DNA of 64,000 bases, taken from Competibacter_A sp037045535. Its GTDB lineage: Bacteria > Pseudomonadota > Gammaproteobacteria > Competibacterales > Competibacteraceae. Positions 27,583 through 35,543 of this stretch are shown piece after piece. The number at the start of each line of letters is the position of its first letter. Within the stretch, counting starts at the first letter, position 1. The translations under genes were made by a program, and so were the position numbers. The notes under the pieces were generated by a model. The model saw only the letters and a list, made by a program, of their open reading frames with translations. It searched no databases and was not told the DNA's origin. The stretch is taken from the NCBI GenBank assembly GCA_037045535.1, contig JBAOHI010000073.1:186001-250000 (forward strand), in the 5' to 3' direction.

Positions 27583-28746
27583 ATGTACAAAATTCTGACC
27601 CTCAACAACATCAGCGTTTCTGGTCTGGAACGCCTTCCCCGCGACCGCTACGAGATCGCCTCCGAGATTCAAAACCCCGATGGCGTACTGCTGCGATCCT
27701 TCAGCATGCACGACTGGCCAATTCCCACCAGTCTCAAAGCGGTGGGCCGCGCTGGCGCTGGTGTCAACAACATCCCCGTACCGCAGATGACGGCCAAAGG
27801 GGTTTGCGTGTTCAACGCACCCGGCGCCAACGCCAACGCGGTCAAGGAACTGGTCATCGCCGGGATGTTGCTGGCCGCCCGTAACATCTGCCCAGCTTGG
27901 GATTACGCCCGTAATCTGCAAGGCACCGATGCCGAGCTATCCAAACAGGTCGAATCGGGCAAAAAGAAGTTCGTCGGCATCGAGCTGCCCAACCGCACCC
28001 TGGGCGTGATCGGCCTGGGGGCCATCGGGGTCAAGGTCGCCAACGCCGCCCGGGCGCTGGGAATGCGGGTAATCGGCTACGATCCGCACATCACCGTCAG
28101 CAACGCCTGGCAGCTCTCCTCGCAGGTCGAGCAGGTGCTGAGCGTCAACGAGATGGCGGCGCAAGCCGATTTCATCACCTTGCATGTACCGCTGAACAAC
28201 GACACTCGCCATCTGATCAACGCCCAGTTTTTGAAGAACAGTCGATCGGAATTGACTCTGCTGAACTTCTCGCGCGAAGGCGTGGTGGACGAAGAAGCGC
28301 TGTACGAGGCGCTACAAGCCGGTAAGCTTAGAACCTATGTGTGCGACTTCCCCACCAACCGGCTGAAGGATCACCCCCGAGTCATCATGCTGCCACATCT
28401 AGGCGCCTCCACGGGTGAGGCTGAAGAGAATTGCGCGATCATGGTGGCTGATCAGGTACGCGACTATCTGGAGAACGGCACGATCCACAACTCCGTCAAT
28501 TTCCCGGAAATGATCATGCCGCGCAACGGCGGACCGCGCCTGGCCATTGTCAACGCCAACGTGCCACACATGATCGAGCGTATTTCCAAGGCGATTTCCG
28601 GGGCAGGCATCAACATCCTGGACATGCTCAACAAGTCGCGCGGCGAAATCGCTTGCACCTTAGTCGATACCGCCTCGCCGGTATCGCCGGAGGTGATTGC
28701 CCAAATTGCCGACACCCAAGGCGTGCTGGGCGTGCGGGCGCTGTAG
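27583..28746 (+). CDS. serA: D-3-phosphoglycerate dehydrogenase
   Basis: 387 residues, the compact SerA form. Nucleotide-binding 'GVIGLGAIGVKVANAARALG', catalytic Arg/Glu blocks 'FSREGVVDEEALYEAL' and catalytic His in 'LPHLGASTGEAEENCA'. A C-terminal ACT domain (from about residue 320, 'IVNANVPHMIERISKAISGAG') offers serine feedback regulation. It carries out the first step of serine synthesis, using NAD. With serC just upstream it supplies two of the three pathway enzymes. Confidence 0.95.
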   Translation: MYKILTLNNISVSGLERLPRDRYEIASEIQNPDGVLLRSFSMHDWPIPTSLKAVGRAGAGVNNIPVPQMTAKGVCVFNAPGANANAVKELVIAGMLLAARNICPAWDYARNLQGTDAELSKQVESGKKKFVGIELPNRTLGVIGLGAIGVKVANAARALGMRVIGYDPHITVSNAWQLSSQVEQVLSVNEMAAQADFITLHVPLNNDTRHLINAQFLKNSRSELTLLNFSREGVVDEEALYEALQAGKLRTYVCDFPTNRLKDHPRVIMLPHLGASTGEAEENCAIMVADQVRDYLENGTIHNSVNFPEMIMPRNGGPRLAIVNANVPHMIERISKAISGAGINILDMLNKSRGEIACTLVDTASPVSPEVIAQIADTQGVLGVRAL

Positions 28747-28767
28747 AACACCCGCACACCCCATGAA

Positions 28768-29000
28768 TTAATACGCCCAGAAAGGACCCTCTCCTGCCGG
28801 CGTACTCTGGTTTTCGATCGCCATGTAAACGTCGCGATCGAAGAAAAAGGGTAAACCGTAATCGAATCCTCCAACGAAGCCCAGCGTGGGATTCGCTGGA
28901 TTGGGTCCGCCAAGATTGTTGAAGGCCGTATTGCTGGAATCGAACAGTGTCAGCGCGTTGGCGATCCCGAAAGTCACTGTGCTTGACACTGTTGGCGCCG
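28768..29000 (-). pseudogene. C-terminal remnant of a DUF3443-family protein
   Basis: The minus-strand frame ending at 28768 reads 'SSTVTFGIANALTLF...', 'TAFNNLGGPN', 'FDYGLPFFFDRDVYMAIEN' and 'STPAGEGPFWAY', which is the characteristic end of DUF3443 proteins (exported, function unknown). Upstream of about 29000 the similarity stops and the frame (open to 29151) carries unrelated sequence. About 75 residues survive of a protein normally several hundred long. A decayed fragment facing the end of serA. Confidence 0.65.
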
Positions 29001-29229
29001 TTTCCCTGTTGGCCGTCACCGCGCTAACCAAGCGGCGCTGGCTATATTGGGTGGCTCTGATTTCAACCACCGCTGGGATTAGCGGGTTTGATCGGCTGGT
29101 CGATTCATCCCGACTTTTTAATTCGGTTGCTGTCCTGACTCCGCGCACCAAAATGTCAGCTGCGTCTTACCGTTGCTGGCAAGGTGTTCTAGGGCCGAGA
29201 AAAATCTCCAACAACATTTTGGAGGTGAC

Positions 29230-29890
29230 GTGACGAACCCGTTAAACCGATCAACCCTGTTTGCGTTGTCCTTCATAGGGATCGTGATCCTAACCGGTTT
29301 GGGAGTCCTAGCGAAGATTGATCAGGGCGGATGGATTGTGGCTAACAGGATCACATCCGATTCCGCGGATTTCCTGGCATCTGGCATCACTCTCCTGGGC
29401 GACATGGAACCGACCGGCCTCATCACCCTGGTATTGGCGGTGCTTGGCTGGCATGACCGAGGTTGGCGCGGTCTGGTGCCCTCTGTTGCTCTTCGCGGGT
29501 GTCGCCCTCGAAATCCTTCTAAAATGCTATCTACCGCATCCAGGACCACCCGTGTCCCGCCAGCTCTGGCACCCTCCCTACAATGTCCCGATAGAGTACC
29601 TTGACAACCTCATCGGGCTAACGCTGCATGGCTCAGTTCCATTCCAAGGAATCCAGTATTCATTCCCGAGCGGACATGTGTTTCGAACCACCTTTCTGGC
29701 CGAATTCGCGGGTGGTTGTCTCAATTGCTGTCCATCAGTGGGACGAGGTTTGATCGTCGCAATGGCACTGACGCGGATCTACCTTGGCGAACATTGGGTC
29801 AGCGATGTGATGGGCGGGCTCTTACTGGGCTTGTTTTGCGCATCAATAGCTTCAGTGCTTTATCGAGCAGGACAACCCGCGCAGCCGTGA
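29230..29890 (+). pseudogene. PAP2-type phosphatase, frameshifted
   Basis: GTG 29230 follows a perfect GGAGGTGAC ribosome site. The first frame encodes 'TLFALSFIGIVILTGLGVLAK' and further helices up to about 29470; the second frame carries the PAP2 signatures 'FPSGHVFRTT' and 'LTRIYLGEHWVSDVMGG' and ends at 29890. The first part of the motif ('LKCYLPHPGPP') is recognisable. Removing one base near 29470 joins them into about 219 residues. PAP2 enzymes dephosphorylate lipid phosphates such as undecaprenyl pyrophosphate. The break may be a sequencing error. Confidence 0.75.
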
Positions 29891-30001
29891 AGCGAGCCGT
29901 TGGAGAGGTCCAGTTGCACGCGTCAGGGCGGGCAGGCGGGCCCACGGTTTCCTGCACAGGCAAAACGGGAAAATCTTCTCCGCTGCACTCAGAGAAAACA
30001 G

Positions 30002-30766
30002 TCAATCGCCTTTGCCACGAGCGATATCGAGATAGGCCAACCAATAGCGGGACAGCTCGCTCATACATTCGATCCGGGTCATTAAAACGGCCAGCTCGGC
30101 TTTATAGCGCTCAGCCTCCGGCAACAAAGCAGCGAGCTCGGCATCGAACTCGCTGAGTTGCTTGCTGCGACTGGATGCCTCGATGGCGACGCGGGTCGTC
30201 AACAAGCGGATGCGGATATACAACAGATCACCCGGCAAAGTGGTATGACGCTTGTAATGAAAGTTATAGACTTCCGGCGCCACATCCTTTTTGCCAAGCA
30301 GATACGCTTCCAACCCCTCCACCCGAGCCAGCATCATGTTGAGATGAGTTTGGGTGGACGTTCGATGGGCCATGGGTTCCAGGATAGCGATTTTGTCCTC
30401 CAATAAGCGCCGCCGTTCCTGCACATGCGCTCGGACTCGGTCAATCTCGCAATCCGCCTCGACCATCCGCTGGTTCAGCACCACAATCTCCGCATCGACT
30501 TGATCGAGAAACTCGCGGAGTTGTTCGGAAAGCAATCGCTCCAAAGTCAGGGTGATGAACCGCTCCCAAATTGAATCGGACCGGGCGCGCACGCCCTCGA
30601 CGAGCTGGCGGATACCGCCGAGCCGGTCAATGGTATCGCGCAAGTTTCGTTCGTGCTCGGCCCGGTCGCCCTCGCCCCAAACCTGCGCCAACTGTCCTTC
30701 TTCCCTTAATACATAAGACATGCCGGCTGTCATGCCATCGTCAGTCTCTGCGTTTGGAATTTCCAT
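30002..30766 (-). CDS. Coiled-coil protein of unknown function
   Basis: 254 residues, no signal or membrane segment. It is almost entirely helical by composition, with heptad-like runs around 'LLSEQLREFLDQVDAEIVVLN', 'DCEIDRVRAHVQERRRLLEDK' and 'SKQLSEFDAELAALLPEAERY'. The segment 'YNFHYKRHTTLPGDLLYIRIRL' interrupts the helices. Not recognised. Convergent with the PAP2 gene and upstream of no obvious partner, though the next small gene to the right is on the same strand 73 bp away. Confidence 0.65.
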   Translation of the reverse strand: MEIPNAETDDGMTAGMSYVLREEGQLAQVWGEGDRAEHERNLRDTIDRLGGIRQLVEGVRARSDSIWERFITLTLERLLSEQLREFLDQVDAEIVVLNQRMVEADCEIDRVRAHVQERRRLLEDKIAILEPMAHRTSTQTHLNMMLARVEGLEAYLLGKKDVAPEVYNFHYKRHTTLPGDLLYIRIRLLTTRVAIEASSRSKQLSEFDAELAALLPEAERYKAELAVLMTRIECMSELSRYWLAYLDIARGKGD

Positions 30767-30839
30767 GCCGGGGCCTTCTACGATCGACGAGAAAGAATCT
30801 TAAGGAGGCAACGCCGCGGAACTGCGGCGTGCGGCAAGC

Positions 30840-31040
30840 TCAATCCAGGTAAGTCCACCCATCGGGGCAATCGTGGTTTAACTCATGCACGTCGTAGACG
30901 CACAAATCCTCGTCGGGCAAGTTGGGAAACATTTGTTGAGCTTTCGTTTCGGCCTCTTGTTCGTATTCAGCTTGAATGATGGCGACATTCAGCAGCTTAT
31001 CGGAGCTGGGATCTTCCACGATGACGAGGTATGGTTTCAC
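30840..31040 (-). CDS. Small conserved-looking protein, 66 aa
   Basis: Starts at GTG 31040, four bases after a strong GGAGG (on the minus strand GGAGGGTCCGTG). The protein is acidic: 'KPYLVIVEDPSSDKLLNVAII' then a helix and a C-terminal 'VYDVHELNHDCPDGWTYLD'. No known domain. The good ribosome site and its place between two same-strand genes argue that it is real. Confidence 0.55.
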   Translation of the reverse strand: MKPYLVIVEDPSSDKLLNVAIIQAEYEQEAETKAQQMFPNLPDEDLCVYDVHELNHDCPDGWTYLD

Positions 31041-31093
31041 GGACCCTCCTTCAGCTTTCTCTGGTTACATGAAGGCATTCGCGCACCGTCCGA

Positions 31094-31660
31094 TCAATAG
31101 TAGCGATGGATACGGAACCGATGGTCCGGCTCGCGGATGATATCGCCCAAGTGCAACTGAAACACGCCCGCCCGGCGTTCAGCGAGGTATTGGCTCAACG
31201 TCTCGTGAACCACGGTGAAAGCCATTTGATCCCAGGGAATCTCATCCTCGGCGCACAACCGTACTTCCAGGCTTTCGTGGCCGGGACTGGCATGGCCATC
31301 CTTAAGCTGACCGCGGAACATCAGATACACCTGGCTAACATGGGTTAGGGAATACACGCCGTATAAGATCAGGTTTTCGGCCACGGCATCGGCTTCCTCC
31401 AGCGCCTCCCGCGCCGCCGCCGCCACCGCCGATTCGCTGTTTTCCATGAAGCCGGCCGGCAGGGTCCACAAACCGTAGCGCGGCTCGATCGCCCGACGAC
31501 ACAACAAAATCCGATCCTGCCATTCCAGTATGCAACCGGCGACGATTTTCGGGTTCAGGTAATGAATGGTATCGCAGGCATCGCAAACATGCCGGGGCAA
31601 GTTGTCGCCCGCTGGGACGCGCACGCTCAGAGTAGCGCCGCATTGACTGCAAAATCTCAT
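31094..31660 (-). CDS. NUDIX hydrolase with N-terminal zinc ribbon
   Basis: 188 residues. C4/C7 and C26/C29 form a zinc ribbon (MRFCSQC, HVCDAC). The NUDIX box starts at G70 ('GFMENSESAVAAAAREALEEA') with the catalytic REALEE core; the Gly of the last part is Asp, a variation common in this subgroup. Members resemble NudC-type enzymes hydrolysing NAD(H) or nucleotide diphosphates; no exact substrate can be given. Divergent from glgB, with 281 bp between. Confidence 0.88.
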   Translation of the reverse strand: MRFCSQCGATLSVRVPAGDNLPRHVCDACDTIHYLNPKIVAGCILEWQDRILLCRRAIEPRYGLWTLPAGFMENSESAVAAAAREALEEADAVAENLILYGVYSLTHVSQVYLMFRGQLKDGHASPGHESLEVRLCAEDEIPWDQMAFTVVHETLSQYLAERRAGVFQLHLGDIIREPDHRFRIHRYY

Positions 31661-31941
31661 AGAACGATTCCTCGTTCGAAATGGGTTTCCGATGGTTAGC
31701 CATGGATACAGGTATTAGACCATGTCCGGTCGATTCGCGCTGCAAAATGATGATCGCCCGCCAGACAGTGATCATTTTCCCACCGATGAGCAGCGCGTAA
31801 CGGGCATCGTTCTGATCTTTTTTGCAGAGCAGCACCGTTTCCCTTACTCTTTTCTGCGTTTCGACAGCCGGCTGCTTTAGAATATCCCGTAAATTTTTTC
31901 GCGTTAATCAACCCAGCGGCACCACACAAAAGGCAAGGGCG

Positions 31942-34900
31942 ATGCTGGAAGAACACATTCGGAAAATCATCGAACTGCGTCACGACGCACCTCACGCAAT
32001 TCTGGGATCTCACTACGCCGAACAGGAACGGGCGTTGGTGATCCGCGCCTTTCTACCGCAGGCCGAGCGCGCCTACCTGCTGCCAGGAGACGGCACGCTC
32101 AAGCGTGAAATGCAGCGGCTGCACCCAGACGGCTTGTTCGCCACCCGTATTCCAGGAGTCTCGAAACTGGCTTATCGGCTGATGATCGTCGAACCCAACG
32201 GCCAAACCGTGACCTTCGCCGATCCCTACGCGATTCGCGAACCCTCATTCACCCCGGCCGACGGCCGGGCACTCCAGCAGGGCATACTCGATGCCCTGTT
32301 CGCCAAGCTAGGCGCGCATCCTCGGCAGAAGGAAGGCATTGCCGGGGTCAATTTCGTGCTTTGGGCACCCAACGCCAGCCGGGTCAGCGTGGTTGGTCCT
32401 TTCAACCAGTGGGACGGTCGCCGCCACCCGATGCAACGCCATGAATCGGGTGTATGGGAACTTTTCATGCCCGGCATCGGCCCCGGCGAGTTTTACAAAT
32501 ACGAAATCCGCAATGCCGAAGGGGCGGTTTTTCTCAAATCCGACCCCATGGCCTTCGATGCCGAGGTTTATCCCAAGACCGCCGCGTTGGTCTGCGACAT
32601 CCAGCGCCAGCACGATTGGGGCGACAGCGCATGGATGATGCGGTCAGCGGAAACCGGCAGCTGGCGATTGCCGGTTGCCATTCACCGGACCACACTCCAC
32701 GAAGACGCCAGCGACGGACCGGAACAGGTCGCCCGCTATGATCGGCTGCAAAGCGTGGTTTTACCCCATCTGGTCGCTGGAAAATTCACGCACGTTGAAC
32801 TGTCGTTCTGGGGAACTGGAGAAACGGTCACCAGTTATTACGCGCCCAATCCGCGCTTCGGTCGGCCCGAGGCCCTGATAGCCTTTATCGACGCTTGCCA
32901 CCAACACAACATCGGAGTGATTCTCGACTGGATCCCGCCGCTGCTACCGTGCGAGGGGCAGGAACTCAGTTGGTTCGATGGCACGCGCATTTACGACCGC
33001 GACGGGGCCGATGGCTTGTTGGCCTTCGATCTGGAACGGCCCGAAGTTCGCAATTTTCTGCTCGCCAATGCCCAGTTCTGGCGGCAAATCTACCACATAG
33101 ACGCACTGCAGACTGACGTTCGCACGCACGCCGCCCGTCTAGAAGGGCAAAGCTTGGCGGCAGATTTGCGCTGCCTGCTGCGGGAAACCACCGTTACAGC
33201 GACCCTGAGCGCGACGGAAAGCACCCCGCTGATGCAGGGGCGACACGGCGATCCGCACGCCCTGCTGGGTCCCCATGCGTTGCAGGAACCGGGCCTGTGC
33301 GTGGTGCGTGCGTTGCTGCCCGGCGCGCAATCGCCCTACCTGCTACGCGATGACCGGCCGCAATTGCTTTATCGGTTGCAACAGGTCCACAACGGCGGTT
33401 TGTTCGAGACTCTGATCGCGGCCGCCGAGTCGAATACCCTGCGCTACCGGCTAAATGCCACCGAGCACGGCCAAAACCATACCTTCGCCGATCCCTACGC
33501 AACCACGTTCTCGATCTTGGGTGATCAGGATTGCTATCTATTTGCCGAAGGCAATCATTATCGGATTTTTGAGAAGCTCGGGGCGCACGTCTGCACAGTC
33601 AACGGCCTCGCCGGCATCAACTTCGCAGTGTGGGCGCCTAACGCCCAGCGGGTCAGCGTAGTCGGCACCTTCAACCACTGGGACGGCCGCCGCCACCCGA
33701 TGCGACTGCGGCCGGGTTCCGGCATCTGGGAACTGTTCGTGCCCGGTCTGGGCGAAGGGGATCTATACAAGTTCGAGATTCTGGCCCGTAACGGCAACCT
33801 GTTCCTGAAGACCGACCCCTTCGCTTTCTACACCGAGGTCCCGCCTGGCACCGCCAGCGTGGCCTACGACCGGGCCGGCAAGCACGTCTGGCGCGATGAC
33901 GCATGGATGGAGCGACGATCGCGGACCAACGCTTGGGAACAGCCGGTTGCGATTTACGAAGTCCACGCCGGTTCCTGGCGGCGCAAATCGGATGGCGAAT
34001 TCTTATCCTATCGGGAACTCGCCGATCAACTAATCCCCTACGTGCTGGAGATGGGTTTCACCCACATCGAATTTCTGCCGCTGGCCGAGCATCCCTACGG
34101 CCCGTCCTGGGGCTATCAAATTTCCAATTTCTACGCTCCGACCGCCCGCTACGGTCGGCCGGAAGATCTGATGGACCTGATCGACCGCTGCCATCAACAC
34201 GGCATTGGCGTCATTCTGGACTGGGTACCGGCGCACTTCCCCAAGGATGCCCACGCCATGGCCTGGTTCGATGGGACCTGCGTCTACGAGCACGCCGACC
34301 CGCGCCAAGGCGAACATCCCGACTGGGGCACGCTGATTTTCAACTACGGCCGCCACGAGGTCGAAAACTTCCTGATCGCCAATGCCCTGTACTGGCTGGA
34401 GACTTTCCACTTTGATGGGCTACGGGTGGACGCGGTGGCCTCGATGCTGTATCTGGATTATTCCAAGAAGGATTGGATTCCCAACAAATACGGCGGCAAC
34501 GAAAATCTGGAAGCCATCGAGTTCATCAAACACACCAACGCCGTGGTCCACGCCCAACACCCCGGCGTGATGATGATCGCTGAGGAATCCACCGCGTGGC
34601 CGAACGTGTCACGACCCACCAACATGGGCGGGTTGGGCTTCGGCTTCAAGTGGAACATGGGCTGGATGCACGATGTGCTGTTCTACATGCAGAAGGAACC
34701 GGTCCACCGCCGTCACCACCATGACAAGCTGACCTTCAGCATCGTCTACGCCTTCAACGAAAACTTTATCCTGTCGCTATCGCACGATGAAGTGGTACAC
34801 CTGAAAAAGTCGCTGCTCGGCAAGATGCCTGGCACCGAACGGCAACAGCTTGCGAATTTGCGCGTGTTGTACGCCTTCATGTACGGCCACCCCGGCAAGA

Positions 34901-35400
34901 AATTGCTGTTCATGGGTGGGGAATTCGGCCAGCCGAGCGAATGGAACCACGACGGCGAACTGGAATGGGCGTTGGTAGCGCGCAAACCCCCACACCAAGG
35001 CTTGCAACGCTTCGTCAGCGATCTCAACAAGTTGTACGCGCGAGAGCCCGCCTGCCATCAGGTCGATTTTCGCGGCGCCGGCTTCGAGTGGCTGGACGCG
35101 AACGGCGCCGAAACCAACGTCGTTGCCTTCGTGCGCAAAGCCCGCGACCCCCGCGAGGCGGTGCTGTTCGTGCTGAACTTCTCCGACCAGTCACACCCGC
35201 AGTACCGCATCGGCGTGCCATATCCAGTGACCTATCGGGAGCTGTTACACAGTGACGCCAGCCAGTATGGCGGTTCCGGCAAGACGTTACCGGGTGGGCA
35301 AGTCACCACCGAGGAGATCGCCAGCCACGGCTTCGCCTTCTCGATCGTGCTGAACCTGCCACCGTTCAGCGCGGTGGTACTCAAACCAGCGCCGCTGTAA
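31942..35400 (+). CDS. glgB: 1,4-alpha-glucan branching enzyme with a duplicated inactive N-terminal half
   Basis: Start at ATG 31942 after GGCAAGGGC; the frame runs back to 31822 but that part does not look like GlgB. 1152 residues against about 730 usual. Residues 434-1152 are a complete branching enzyme: N-domain 'RHGDPHALLGPHALQEPG', CBM48 'VVGTFNHWDGRRHPM', GH13 catalytic residues D830 ('GLRVDAVASM'), E881 ('MIAEEST') and D949 ('SLSHDEVVH'). Residues 1-433 repeat the N-domain and CBM48 ('VVGPFNQWDGRRHPM') and the first half of the barrel, with altered regions: 'GVILDWIPPLL' for DWVPAHF and 'ALQTDVRTHA' for GLRVDAVASM, ending before the acid/base Glu. The enzyme forms glycogen alpha-1,6 branches. 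Confidence 0.93.
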   Translation: MLEEHIRKIIELRHDAPHAILGSHYAEQERALVIRAFLPQAERAYLLPGDGTLKREMQRLHPDGLFATRIPGVSKLAYRLMIVEPNGQTVTFADPYAIREPSFTPADGRALQQGILDALFAKLGAHPRQKEGIAGVNFVLWAPNASRVSVVGPFNQWDGRRHPMQRHESGVWELFMPGIGPGEFYKYEIRNAEGAVFLKSDPMAFDAEVYPKTAALVCDIQRQHDWGDSAWMMRSAETGSWRLPVAIHRTTLHEDASDGPEQVARYDRLQSVVLPHLVAGKFTHVELSFWGTGETVTSYYAPNPRFGRPEALIAFIDACHQHNIGVILDWIPPLLPCEGQELSWFDGTRIYDRDGADGLLAFDLERPEVRNFLLANAQFWRQIYHIDALQTDVRTHAARLEGQSLAADLRCLLRETTVTATLSATESTPLMQGRHGDPHALLGPHALQEPGLCVVRALLPGAQSPYLLRDDRPQLLYRLQQVHNGGLFETLIAAAESNTLRYRLNATEHGQNHTFADPYATTFSILGDQDCYLFAEGNHYRIFEKLGAHVCTVNGLAGINFAVWAPNAQRVSVVGTFNHWDGRRHPMRLRPGSGIWELFVPGLGEGDLYKFEILARNGNLFLKTDPFAFYTEVPPGTASVAYDRAGKHVWRDDAWMERRSRTNAWEQPVAIYEVHAGSWRRKSDGEFLSYRELADQLIPYVLEMGFTHIEFLPLAEHPYGPSWGYQISNFYAPTARYGRPEDLMDLIDRCHQHGIGVILDWVPAHFPKDAHAMAWFDGTCVYEHADPRQGEHPDWGTLIFNYGRHEVENFLIANALYWLETFHFDGLRVDAVASMLYLDYSKKDWIPNKYGGNENLEAIEFIKHTNAVVHAQHPGVMMIAEESTAWPNVSRPTNMGGLGFGFKWNMGWMHDVLFYMQKEPVHRRHHHDKLTFSIVYAFNENFILSLSHDEVVHLKKSLLGKMPGTERQQLANLRVLYAFMYGHPGKKLLFMGGEFGQPSEWNHDGELEWALVARKPPHQGLQRFVSDLNKLYAREPACHQVDFRGAGFEWLDANGAETNVVAFVRKARDPREAVLFVLNFSDQSHPQYRIGVPYPVTYRELLHSDASQYGGSGKTLPGGQVTTEEIASHGFAFSIVLNLPPFSAVVLKPAPL

Positions 35401-35428
35401 AGAAGGGTAAGCTCCCCTTGTACCACCG

Positions 35429-35454
35429 CCCCTCTCCCGCTTCAGGGAGAGGGG
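35429..35454. repeat. REP-like hairpin, copy B
   Basis: Perfect ten-base stem CCCCTCTCCC / GGGAGAGGGG, loop GCTTCA, 28 bp after the glgB stop and followed by GTCGCGGATGAGGG. It may act as an end for both glgB and the convergent 35544 gene. Same family as 9341-9363 and 56074-56095. Confidence 0.78.
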
Positions 35455-35543
35455 TCGCGGATGAGGGCACTGATAACCGCCTCGCCTGCCGGAAAGAACG
35501 ACTCGATTTCCGCTCGGACCGACCCGCTAAAACAGCCGCCGGA

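Noticed and set aside
31400..31460. Broken NUDIX box (Asp for Gly)
   Set aside because: The REALEEA core is complete and this variant occurs in the zinc-ribbon subgroup.
31822..31941. N-terminal extension of GlgB
   Set aside because: The 40 residues do not resemble GlgB, and ATG 31942 has a better ribosome site and the expected start.
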